NCBI GenBank assembly: GCA_045658805.1
Contig: JAZOVQ010000037.1
Span: forward strand, 1 to 9,277
Length of the DNA stretch: 9,277 nt
Reading direction: 5' to 3'
From: Scatosoma sp045658805
GTDB lineage: Bacteria > Bacillota > Clostridia > Christensenellales > Borkfalkiaceae
In this document: in pieces, positions 1 through 6,682 of the stretch
How the letters are laid out: every line of letters begins with the position of its first letter
How positions within the stretch are numbered: position 1 is the stretch's first letter
Notes under the pieces: model-generated
The model's database searches: none
Told to the model about the DNA's origin: nothing
Seen by the model: the letters and a program-made list of their open reading frames with translations, nothing else
Made by a program: the position numbers and the translations under genes

Positions 1-1704
1 CCGTATGATGCAATCAAGGAAACGCATTGCCTTTTTCTAAAGAATGCGAATATAATAAAAATTATGGAGGAGCAATATTTAAAATCGGAAGCCGATTGTA
101 CAAGCGCAGCATTGTATTATTACAGCTGTGAATGCGGTAAAGCAGGAGAAAAGACCTTCACGCAAGGTAAAAAACTGGCGCACGATTACAGCGGCGAAGT
201 GCAAACGGAAGAATATTTAAAAGAAGCGGCTACTTGCCAAGAGGACGCGGTATATTTCAAATCCTGTGTGCTTTGTGGCGGTAAAAGTTATCAAACCTTT
301 ACCGTGGAAGAGGTAGGCGACCATGCCTACACCGAGGAGATTGCGGACGGGAAATATATCAAGGACGAAGCAACCGAGGAAAGCAGCGCGGTATATTATA
401 AATCCTGCGTTTGCGGCGCAGTTAGCACCGAAGAAACCTTCTCCTATGGCGATCCTTTGCGTGAATATTCGGATGCGGAAAAGGCGCTTTATAAGCCCAC
501 TTCCTTGACCGTTACTTTGTATGACACCGCAGAATCCGTTTACGGCTTCACCTACAACACCCAGCAAAAGCCTTTGCGCCCCGTTATTCGCGTGGCGGAA
601 GGGGACAGCTTGGATGGGTATGAAGAATATTCTGCCAGCGTAATGCAAGCCAGCTCCTATCAAGAAAGCGGCAACTCGATGACCTATTATATCGTGAAAG
701 CGGAAATCGATTTGGAAGCGGGAAAAACGTACACCTATCAAGCGTATGATAAATACGTGGACGTTGGTACGGAAACCGTGACTTTGCAAACGAAAGACAC
801 TACCGCTGACGCCTTTACTTTTGCGCATTTTAGCGATTCGCAGTCGTCGGAGGGTATAGGGCTTGGCTTGACGAGAGTGCTTTCCAGTATCTCCGAAAAT
901 ACCGATTTTATCGTGCATACGGGCGACGTTGTAGAAGATTCGAAATATGAACACGAATGGACGAATATGTTGGACGTTAACTTTGCTTATTTGTCCAAAA
1001 TTCCCATGATGGCCATTTCGGGAAACCACGAAACGACGTATAAAAACGGTTCCAACGAAACCTTTAAGCATTTCAATAACAAAATCCCTAAACAGGAAAC
1101 GGAATTGGGATATTATTACAGTTTTACGTACGGAAATGCGAAGTTTATTATGCTGAACACCAACCGTTTGACGGGTACGAAATTGACGGACGATCAATAT
1201 AATTGGTTGGTTGACGAGCTTAAAAACAACGATGCAACCTGGACGATTGTTGCGATGCATAACCCTATGTATTCCGCTGGTAACTACGGCTCCGATCCTG
1301 ACAAAAACAGCATTAGCCGTGGGTTGAGAATGCAATTGCAGGAAATTTTTGCAAAGCACGGCGTAGACGTTGTTTTGCAAGGTCACGATCACGTTGTTTC
1401 TAGAACTTATCCCATTGATAAAAACGGCGAGCCTACGAGGGAAATTTGGGAAACGTATAACGGCATCAATTATTCGATGGATCCCGATGGCGTTTTGTAC
1501 GTTATGAACGGACCTGCAGGAACGCAAACGCGTTCGCCGAATACGCATATGGAACCTGCTTATTACGAATATACGGCTTCTTCGAAGGCTTGTTCGTGGG
1601 GTGAATTTACCATCAATGGCAACTCGTTGACGGTTAGCGTAAAATATTGGACGGACACTGGCGTAGAAGAATATTACACTTGGGGTGTTATGAAAACAAT
1701 CTAA
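1..1704 (+). CDS. Secreted metallophosphoesterase, purple-acid-phosphatase-like, with N-terminal Cys-pair repeats (5' end missing)
   Basis: This is the C-terminal part of a probable extracellular phosphoesterase. Numbering from the ATG at 64, residues 1-132 are three Cys-pair surface repeats. Residues about 146-250 resemble the purple acid phosphatase N-terminal beta domain. Residues about 253-500 are a calcineurin-like catalytic domain with all metal motifs visible: D258-S-Q260, G287-D288, G320-N-H322-E, H399 and G440-H441-D-H443. The iron-binding Tyr of true purple acid phosphatases (GDxxY) is absent; E291 stands there. The substrate, a phosphomonoester or diester, cannot be told. The frame is open to base 1. 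The ATG at 64 has no ribosome site and would give no signal peptide, so I read the gene as starting outside the window. No LPXTG anchor or C-terminal membrane helix is present; the protein ends soon after the catalytic domain. A terminator follows 15 bases after the stop. The domain call is firm; the secreted location is inferred from the repeats. Confidence 0.85.
   Translation, partial: PYDAIKETHCLFLKNANIIKIMEEQYLKSEADCTSAALYYYSCECGKAGEKTFTQGKKLAHDYSGEVQTEEYLKEAATCQEDAVYFKSCVLCGGKSYQTFTVEEVGDHAYTEEIADGKYIKDEATEESSAVYYKSCVCGAVSTEETFSYGDPLREYSDAEKALYKPTSLTVTLYDTAESVYGFTYNTQQKPLRPVIRVAEGDSLDGYEEYSASVMQASSYQESGNSMTYYIVKAEIDLEAGKTYTYQAYDKYVDVGTETVTLQTKDTTADAFTFAHFSDSQSSEGIGLGLTRVLSSISENTDFIVHTGDVVEDSKYEHEWTNMLDVNFAYLSKIPMMAISGNHETTYKNGSNETFKHFNNKIPKQETELGYYYSFTYGNAKFIMLNTNRLTGTKLTDDQYNWLVDELKNNDATWTIVAMHNPMYSAGNYGSDPDKNSISRGLRMQLQEIFAKHGVDVVLQGHDHVVSRTYPIDKNGEPTREIWETYNGINYSMDPDGVLYVMNGPAGTQTRSPNTHMEPAYYEYTASSKACSWGEFTINGNSLTVSVKYWTDTGVEEYYTWGVMKTI
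64..459 (+). repeat. Three Cys-pair surface-protein repeats in the phosphoesterase
   Basis: Three tandem protein repeats of about 40-47 residues share the pattern H-x-Y...E-x-Y-[LI]-K-x-x-A-[TD]-C...[AV]-x-Y-[YF]-x-S-C-x-(x)-C-G...T-F. Copy 1 (residues 1-39) has C12, C22 and C24. Copy 2 (40-86) has C58, C68 and C71. Copy 3 (87-132) has C115 and C117 but has lost the first Cys, with E105 in its place. Such repeats are common stalk or spacer units in surface proteins of gut Clostridia. Divergence between copies is high at the DNA level, so this is an old duplication. Copy 1 lacks its expected H-x-Y start in the open frame. Confidence 0.7.
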
Positions 1705-1719
1705 CAACTGACAATGGAG

Positions 1720-1759
1720 CACCCATGTACGCGTTGAAATGCGCACATGGGTGTTTTTT
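1720..1759 (+). terminator. Intrinsic terminator after the phosphoesterase gene
   Basis: A 13-bp stem with one A-C mismatch pairs 1720-1732 with 1741-1753 around an 8-base loop. A run of six T follows directly at 1754-1759. It lies 15 bases after the stop codon and closes the left transcription unit. Confidence 0.9.
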
Positions 1760-1834
1760 ATTGCTGTTTGCAGTCAAATTGCAGTTGCTTTATCAAAAGC
1801 GAAAAAATGTCAATAAAAAATTTTGTGGAAACTA

Positions 1835-1862
1835 TTGATTAATTTGCGGAATATGCTATAAT
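1835..1862 (+). promoter_or_regulatory. Sigma-A-type promoter of the ZIP transporter gene
   Basis: A perfect TATAAT at 1857-1862 is preceded by TG one base upstream (extended -10). A TTGATT at 1835-1840 serves as -35 with 16 bp spacing. The start codon lies 32 bases further on, behind AAGGA at 1881-1885. No operator or metal-box is recognisable. Confidence 0.75.
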
Positions 1863-1894
1863 ATAGTAAACAAAAGAATAAAGGAACGTATAAA

Positions 1895-2653
1895 ATGACC
1901 ATGGTATTATTGACGGCGCTAGGCGTAGGTGGCGCGACGATAATTGGCGCAATTATCGGTTTCTTTTTTAAAAATCCTTCGCAAAAATTTAACGATATCA
2001 TTCTTTCGTTTGCCGCAGGGGTAATGCTTGCCGCGGCGGTAGTCGGTTTGATTTTGCCTTCTTTAGAGCATGAGGGAAAGTTTGCGCTTGTTGTGACGCT
2101 TGTCGGCTTGTTTTGCGGTGCAATTTCGCTTAATCTTATTGATAAACTAGTGCCGCATTTGCACCGTATGACGGGACTGGACCAGGAATTGCACCCTGAT
2201 AAAACGGCGCAATTGAACAAAGTGCTTTTGTTTGTAATTGCCATTGCAATCCACAACCTTCCCGAAGGGATTGCGGCGGGGGTGAGCTTTGGCTCGAACA
2301 ACGTGGCACACGCTTTGACAGTTGCAGGCGGTATCGCTTTGCAAAACATTCCTGAAGGTATGGTGATTATCGCGCCGATGATTGCCTCGGGAATGAGTAA
2401 AAAACGCACGTTTTTAATTGCGCTCATGACGGGCGTAGTGGAAATTGTGGGAACGTTTATCGGCTATTTTGCCGTAAGTATTTCCACGGTAATTTTGCCC
2501 TTTGCGTTGGCGTTTGCGGGCGGCACGATGCTGTACGTAATCAGTGATGAAATGATCCCCGAAACGCATGCGCACGGCAACGAGCGCAGCGCTACGTACG
2601 CCTTGTTGGTAGGGTTTGCCGTAATGCTCATTTTTGACGTATTGTTGGGCTAA
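1895..2653 (+). CDS. ZIP family metal transporter, GufA type
   Basis: This is an integral membrane carrier for divalent metal ions (Zn2+ and possibly others), expected to move metal into the cytoplasm. The 252 residues form about eight hydrophobic segments. The signature metal site is intact: H120-N-L-P-E124-G in segment 4 and Q150-N-I-P-E154-G in segment 5, with a conserved acidic E183 in the next segment and E219 in a SDEMIPE motif. Gln instead of His in the second motif is the normal state of the GufA/ZIP11 branch and differs from E. coli ZupT, which has His. A loop near residues 85-100 carries His residues, as is usual for the family. The ATG at 1895 has AAGGA nine bases upstream; a second ATG two codons later is possible. 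The gene stands alone between its own promoter and a terminator. Transport direction and metal are family knowledge, not seen here. Confidence 0.93.
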   Translation: MTMVLLTALGVGGATIIGAIIGFFFKNPSQKFNDIILSFAAGVMLAAAVVGLILPSLEHEGKFALVVTLVGLFCGAISLNLIDKLVPHLHRMTGLDQELHPDKTAQLNKVLLFVIAIAIHNLPEGIAAGVSFGSNNVAHALTVAGGIALQNIPEGMVIIAPMIASGMSKKRTFLIALMTGVVEIVGTFIGYFAVSISTVILPFALAFAGGTMLYVISDEMIPETHAHGNERSATYALLVGFAVMLIFDVLLG

Positions 2654-2708
2654 CAAACCATTTTTAGTAAGTGAAAAGTGGTGAGAACTTTATAACGAAA
2701 TCAAAATA

Positions 2709-2737
2709 AAAACCCCTTGTGTTGAACAAGGGGTTTT
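2709..2737. terminator. Bidirectional terminator between the ZIP gene and the AraC-type regulator
   Basis: A perfect 12-bp stem (2709-2720 with 2726-2737) with a 5-base loop is flanked by A on the left arm and T on the right. It therefore reads as an intrinsic terminator on both strands. It serves the two convergent genes that end at 2653 and 2744. Confidence 0.9.
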
Positions 2738-2743
2738 CTTATA

Positions 2744-3601
2744 TTAAAGTTTTGCATAAACCTGCGGCGAATAGCCGTACATGGCTTTAAAGGCCTTGCT
2801 GAAAGCATAAGGAGTGTAGCCCAGCATTTCGGCAATTTCGCCTATTTTTTTACTGTTTTCAAGAAGCAACGCTTTAGCGGTTTCCATTTTTCGATGCTGA
2901 AAATAATCGGTGAGTTTTTTGCCCGTCGTGCGTTTAAACAGCCCCGATAAATAACCGTAATTGTAATTAAATTTCGGCGCAAGTTCTTCCAGCTTTTTAA
3001 GCGAATAAACGTGTGTGTCGATATAATTCATTAGTTGAAAACACAAAATTTCTGATTCGGAAATATGCCCGCGATTGGGCTTAATATCGTTAAAATCACG
3101 TATCAAATAAAGGATAATCAAACGGAAAATGTTTTCTAAAAGCGACGAGGAATAGGGCTGGTTTTCGTTGACAAATTCTGCCAATGCAAGCTGGACCAAA
3201 TCGGCAAGTTTCTTATCCTGAAAGACGCGGCTGTCACAGCTCCAATGGTTTTGCGTAATGGCTTTTAGCGCAGGCCGCAGTGTTTCGTCTTCGCAAAAAA
3301 AGGAAAAGAAATCGTATTCCAAACGCTCGTTTGTATCCGCGCGGATTTCGTGGATATCGCAGGGAAAGGACAGGTAAATATCCCCCGACGAAACGTGTTT
3401 TTCCACGCCGTTGGTGAGTATGCTGCCACTGCCTTTGGTGACGATGGTCAACTCAAACCAATTGAGGTGCGGATGCGCCACAATTAGCTCCGTCGGCTCG
3501 CAATATCTCCGCCCGATTTGCAAAAGAAATACCTCGCCAAAACGAGGGGGACGGTTGATGTACAGCCTATCAAAATGATAACGAGTTTTATTTTCAGACA
3601 T
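2744..3601 (-). CDS. AraC family transcriptional regulator
   Basis: A DNA-binding regulator of 285 residues. The N-terminal part (about 20-105) has the features of the AraC-type cupin ligand domain, with a W-F-E-L-x-x-V-x-x-G-x-G strand pair near residues 48-60 and S-G-D-I-Y-L near 72-77. The C-terminal 100 residues hold the paired helix-turn-helix, helices around 203-224 and 253-274, ending in the typical G-Y-S-P-x-x-Y (276-282). I chose the ATG at 3601 because AGGAG lies just upstream and a promoter ends 18 bases before it. The reading frame continues 33 codons further, but across the promoter. It is divergent to the oxidoreductase operon starting at 3781, so it most likely controls that operon in response to a sugar-like ligand, and perhaps itself. 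Activator or repressor cannot be told. Family assignment is secure; target and ligand are inferred. Confidence 0.93.
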   Translation of the reverse strand: MSENKTRYHFDRLYINRPPRFGEVFLLQIGRRYCEPTELIVAHPHLNWFELTIVTKGSGSILTNGVEKHVSSGDIYLSFPCDIHEIRADTNERLEYDFFSFFCEDETLRPALKAITQNHWSCDSRVFQDKKLADLVQLALAEFVNENQPYSSSLLENIFRLIILYLIRDFNDIKPNRGHISESEILCFQLMNYIDTHVYSLKKLEELAPKFNYNYGYLSGLFKRTTGKKLTDYFQHRKMETAKALLLENSKKIGEIAEMLGYTPYAFSKAFKAMYGYSPQVYAKL

Positions 3602-3619
3602 ACCTTTTCTCCTATTGCC

Positions 3620-3648
3620 ATTATAATATAAAAGTAAGCAAAAGTCAA
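3620..3648 (-). promoter_or_regulatory. Promoter of the AraC-type regulator
   Basis: On the minus strand, TTGACT (3643-3648) and a perfect TATAAT (3620-3625) are separated by 17 bp. The predicted transcription start (about 3613) leaves a leader of only about a dozen bases before the ATG at 3601, so the AGGAG site sits almost at the 5' end of the transcript. Confidence 0.8.
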
Positions 3649-3670
3649 TTATCAAGCAATAAAAAATGCA

Positions 3671-3697
3671 AAAACAAGCCCAAAAGTGAAAAAATGA
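3671..3697. promoter_or_regulatory. Candidate shared operator, copy A
   Basis: The stretch AAAACAAGCCCAAAA (3671-3685) runs directly into AAAGTGAAAAAATGA. The first 15 bases recur exactly at 7666-7680, and AAAAGTGAAAAAAT recurs at 7706-7719, ahead of the secreted repeat protein. The block lies between the two divergent promoters, upstream of both. Binding by the neighbouring AraC-type protein is a guess from position; another regulator or an A-rich upstream element is possible. Confidence 0.45.
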
Positions 3698-3703
3698 CAA
3701 ATT

Positions 3704-3718
3704 TTATATGAAATATAA
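3704..3718. promoter_or_regulatory. AT-rich dyad just upstream of the operon -35 box
   Basis: TTATAT-GAA-ATATAA is a perfect 6-3-6 inverted repeat ending four bases before the -35 box of the oxidoreductase operon. The position suits an activator or repressor site. AraC-type proteins usually bind direct repeats, and an AT-only dyad can occur by chance, so this is weak. Confidence 0.3.
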
Positions 3719-3721
3719 CCA

Positions 3722-3750
3722 TTTACAACGGCTTTGGGATATTTTATAAT
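3722..3750 (+). promoter_or_regulatory. Promoter of the oxidoreductase operon
   Basis: TTTACA (3722-3727) and a perfect TATAAT (3745-3750) are separated by 17 bp. The start codon at 3781 is preceded by AAGGAG (3766-3771) with 9 bp spacing. The promoter looks strong enough on its own, which would favour control by repression or by modest activation, but this is inference. Confidence 0.8.
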
Positions 3751-3780
3751 AATGGTACAAACTTTAAGGAGAAAACAAAT

Positions 3781-4836
3781 ATGACAGTTGTAGCGATTAT
3801 CGGGTGCGGTAGAATTGCCGACATGGCGCATCTTCCTGCGCTCTCTCAAATGGAAAACGTGCGTATCAAATACGCTTGCGATTTGCTTATTGAAAAAGCG
3901 GAGGCGAAAAAGGAAAAATATCCCAAAATTGAAAACGTAGTAACCGATTATAAGACGGTTTTGGCGGATGAAGAAGTGGACGCGGTGTTTGTGCTTACCC
4001 CTAATTATGCACACTATACCATTACGATGGAAGCGTTGCAGGCAGGCAAGCACGTGCTTTGCGAAAAGCCTATCACCGTCAATTATCCCTTGTCTTTGGA
4101 GATGGCAAACGAAGCGGAAAGACAAGGCAAAATTTTGGATATCGGTGTATGCAACCGCTATCAAAAATCGGTAGAAATGTTGAGAGAATGGGCGGACGCA
4201 GGTAAATTTGGTAACATTTATCACGTCTATTGTTCTTTCCGTGATTTTAGATGTATTCCCGGCTTGGGTGGTGCGTTTACCACCAAAGCGCAATCGGGCG
4301 GCGGCGTATTGATTGATTGGGGTATTCATTTCCTCGACCTTATTTTATACGTGCTTGGTGGCGCGAAAATTAAGAGCGTTACCTGTGACGCTTACAACGA
4401 AATGGCAAAGGATATGAAAGCGTATAAATATCGCGGAATGTGGGCGGAGGACACCGCCGATATGGAAAACGGTACTAACGACGTGGACGATTTTATCACG
4501 GGGCATATCCGTACAGACAAGGCAAGCATTTCCTTCAACGGCGCTTGGGCACAAAATATTGATAAATTTGAGTTGTATATCGACTTTATGGGGGATAAGG
4601 GCGGCGCAAGATTGAATTACGGCGGAAAATTCACGTTCTACGACGGCGAAACTCTGGAAACGATCAATCCCGAATACGATATTCCCAACATGTATCTTTG
4701 CGAGGATACGGCGTTTATTCAATCTATTGAAACGGGCGTTAAGGATAAAAATAACATTGAAAACATACTGGAAAGCATGAAATTGTTGGACGCTTTGTAT
4801 GCGTCCGCAGAAAAGAAAGAGGAGATTAAACTGTAA
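3781..4836 (+). CDS. Gfo/Idh/MocA family oxidoreductase (operon gene 1)
   Basis: A predicted cytoplasmic NAD(P)-dependent dehydrogenase acting on a hydroxyl of a sugar, glycoside or cyclitol. The 351 residues match the usual family length. The Rossmann domain has G8-C-G10-R-I-A near the N terminus. The family motif C94-E95-K96-P97 gives the catalytic Lys, and G173-G-G-V-L-I-D179-W-G-I-H183 supplies the Asp/His pair of the C-terminal domain. An acidic insertion around residues 205-230 (M-W-A-E-D-T-A-D) is the most distinctive part and may shape the substrate pocket. It is the first gene of a four-gene operon with its own promoter and strong AAGGAG site; its stop overlaps the next start by one base (TAATG). 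Closest named enzymes would be inositol- or glucoside-3-dehydrogenases, but the sequence does not allow a substrate call. Confidence 0.92.
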   Translation: MTVVAIIGCGRIADMAHLPALSQMENVRIKYACDLLIEKAEAKKEKYPKIENVVTDYKTVLADEEVDAVFVLTPNYAHYTITMEALQAGKHVLCEKPITVNYPLSLEMANEAERQGKILDIGVCNRYQKSVEMLREWADAGKFGNIYHVYCSFRDFRCIPGLGGAFTTKAQSGGGVLIDWGIHFLDLILYVLGGAKIKSVTCDAYNEMAKDMKAYKYRGMWAEDTADMENGTNDVDDFITGHIRTDKASISFNGAWAQNIDKFELYIDFMGDKGGARLNYGGKFTFYDGETLETINPEYDIPNMYLCEDTAFIQSIETGVKDKNNIENILESMKLLDALYASAEKKEEIKL

Positions 4837-5672
4837 TGAAAACAATCGGCTTTATTGATTATTTCTTACACGAATGGCACGCAAACGAATATCCTGGAAT
4901 GATCCGCGCGTACAACGAAAAAACGGGGGCGGATTATTGCGTAAAATACGCTTGGGCGGAAATGGACGCGCCGTCGGGGGTGACGACGGATGCTTGGTGC
5001 GCGCAGTATGGCGTGGAGCGTTGCGCGACGATAGAGGAGCTTTGCGCAAAATGCGATTACGTTATCGTGCTTTCGCCCTCTAACCCCGAAAAACATTTCG
5101 AATATGCGAAAAAGGTATTTGCGTGCGGAAAAAGTCCGTATATTGATAAGACGTTTGCGCCCGATTATGCAACGGCAAAAGCCATTTTCGATATGGCAGA
5201 GGCGCAAGGCGTGCAGTTCTTTACCAGCTCGGCTTTACGGTATGCGGACGAACTCAACGCGTACATGGGTACGGCAAAAGCTGTTTTTACGCAGGGCGGC
5301 GGCTCTAATTTTGACGAATATATCATTCACCAAATTGAAATGGCGGTGAAGTGTTTGGGCGTGGGCGCGGAGCAAATTCGCTACGTAAAACGCGCCGATC
5401 AAGAATGGGCGGAAGTGGCGTATGGCGACGATAGAAGCGCGGTTATGACCTTCGCTTGCTGTTTGCCGTTTACGGCGACGGTTTCCGATGAAACGGGCGG
5501 AAAATATTTGCCTATCAATTCGGCATTTTTTGATAATTTAATTGCGGATATTATACACTTCTTTGAAACGGGCGAAAGGTCCTTTGACGCTGCGGAAACT
5601 TTAGAGGTTATGAAAATCCGCGAAGGGGTAATAAAAGCGAAAGCAGAGGCGGGCGTATGGCGGAAGCTGTAA
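4836..5672 (+). CDS. Short, atypical Gfo/Idh/MocA-like protein (operon gene 2)
   Basis: At 278 residues this is about 60-70 shorter than ordinary family members. The N terminus begins with G5-F-I-D-Y-x-x-x-E-W-H-A-N and has no Gly-x-Gly-x-x-Gly/Ala motif, so NAD binding in the usual way is doubtful. The segment V-L-S-P-S-N-P followed by Y102-I-D104-K105-T-F aligns with the D-A-V-x-x-x-T-P and E-K-P regions, keeping a Lys at the catalytic position. E161-Y-I-I-H165 sits where the D-x-x-x-H motif is expected. It therefore keeps possible catalytic Lys and His residues while having altered cofactor motifs. The start shares one base with the previous stop and has AGAGGAG upstream. It may be a partner subunit, or an enzyme with a bound or unusual cofactor; both are inference. 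I recall similar unnamed proteins in Clostridia but cannot name a characterised one. Confidence 0.75.
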   Translation: MKTIGFIDYFLHEWHANEYPGMIRAYNEKTGADYCVKYAWAEMDAPSGVTTDAWCAQYGVERCATIEELCAKCDYVIVLSPSNPEKHFEYAKKVFACGKSPYIDKTFAPDYATAKAIFDMAEAQGVQFFTSSALRYADELNAYMGTAKAVFTQGGGSNFDEYIIHQIEMAVKCLGVGAEQIRYVKRADQEWAEVAYGDDRSAVMTFACCLPFTATVSDETGGKYLPINSAFFDNLIADIIHFFETGERSFDAAETLEVMKIREGVIKAKAEAGVWRKL

Positions 5673-6682
5673 GAAAAATAAGGGTTGGTTTGATTGGGTG
5701 CGGACGAGTTTCGGTTATGCACCTGGTTTCCATTGCCGCTTTGCCTGAAACGGAACTGGTGGCGTGCTGTGATATTAAGCAGGAGCGCGCGGAGCAAACG
5801 GCGGCGAAATACGGGGCAGCGGCGTACGCGTCCTATGAAGAAATGTTCGAAAAGGAAAATTTGGACGCAGTACATTTGTGTTTGCCGCATTATTTACATT
5901 CGAAAGTGGCGTGTTACGCCTTTGAAAAGGGAGTGCACGTATTGACGGAAAAGCCTATGGACGTCAATTTGGAAAGCGCGGAAAACGCCGTGCAAACCGC
6001 CAAAGAAAAAGGGGTATTGTTCGGCGTTATTTTTCAATGCCGTTATAACAATTCGGCGCGGCTTGTCAAACGCGCGTTGGATAGCGGCAGGCTTGGCAAA
6101 ATCATCAGCGCGCGCTCTACGCTTACTTGGACGCGGCCCGACAGCTATTACGGCGAAAGCGATTGGAAGGGCACGTGGGATAAAGAGGGCGGCGGCGTAG
6201 TGATAGACCAAGCCATACATTCTATTGATTTAGTCAACTGGCTGGTGGGCAGCGAAGTGGAAAGCGTGTCCTGCTCTATGGCGAATAGAGGGCATAAAAT
6301 TGTGTCGGTAGAAGACAGCGCGGAAGGGCTTATCACCTATCGAAACGGCGTTAGATACGGCTTTTATTGTATGAACAATTACGGCTGTGACGAGCCGATT
6401 GAAATTAAGCTGTATTGTGAAAAAGGCAAGGTTACTTTTGGTTACGACGACGCATACGTAACGTATAACGACGGTAGTGCGGAAGAGGCGCATCAGGACG
6501 AGGATACGACGGCGTACGAGGGCGGAAAGGATTATTGGGGCTTTCAGCATATCCGTCAAATACGGCAATTTTACAATGCCGTACGGGGTATAGAGCCGTT
6601 GGAAATTAGCGGTGAAGAAGCGTTGAAAACGCACCGTTTGATTATGGAAATTTACAAAATGGGCAAGGCAGGTATGAGATGA
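5657..6682 (+). CDS. Gfo/Idh/MocA family oxidoreductase (operon gene 3)
   Basis: A canonical NAD(P)-dependent dehydrogenase of 341 residues, clearly different from gene 1 of the operon. Visible motifs are G14-C-G16-R-V-S for the dinucleotide, H-L-C-L-P-H-Y-L-H-S after the fourth strand, T97-E98-K99-P100 with the catalytic Lys, and G178-G-G-V-V-I-D184-Q-A-I-H188 with the catalytic Asp/His pair. The following stretch S-I-D-L-V-N-W-L is typical of the family. The start lies 16 bases inside the end of the previous gene, behind AGAGG, so translation is probably coupled. Two canonical dehydrogenases in one operon would allow an oxidation and a later reduction at another carbon or on an epimer, a scheme known from inositol and 3-keto-glycoside routes. 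That assignment is inference; the family call is firm. Confidence 0.92.
   Translation: MAEAVRKIRVGLIGCGRVSVMHLVSIAALPETELVACCDIKQERAEQTAAKYGAAAYASYEEMFEKENLDAVHLCLPHYLHSKVACYAFEKGVHVLTEKPMDVNLESAENAVQTAKEKGVLFGVIFQCRYNNSARLVKRALDSGRLGKIISARSTLTWTRPDSYYGESDWKGTWDKEGGGVVIDQAIHSIDLVNWLVGSEVESVSCSMANRGHKIVSVEDSAEGLITYRNGVRYGFYCMNNYGCDEPIEIKLYCEKGKVTFGYDDAYVTYNDGSAEEAHQDEDTTAYEGGKDYWGFQHIRQIRQFYNAVRGIEPLEISGEEALKTHRLIMEIYKMGKAGMR

Noticed and set aside
217..1746. A 509-codon open frame on the minus strand opposite the phosphoesterase
   Set aside because: It is antisense to a gene with full catalytic motifs, is rich in Arg, Phe and Ile as expected from a mirror frame, and has no ribosome site or recognisable domain.
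2339..2356. Possible loss of a metal-binding His in the second ZIP motif (QNIPEG instead of HNIPEG)
   Set aside because: Gln at this position is normal in the GufA/ZIP11 branch, so it is a subfamily mark and not a defect.
3602..3700. A 33-codon N-terminal extension of the AraC-type protein that looks like a membrane helix
   Set aside because: The extension would be encoded across the TTGACT/TATAAT promoter and has no ribosome site, whereas the ATG at 3601 has AGGAG directly upstream. The hydrophobicity comes from A/T-rich regulatory DNA.
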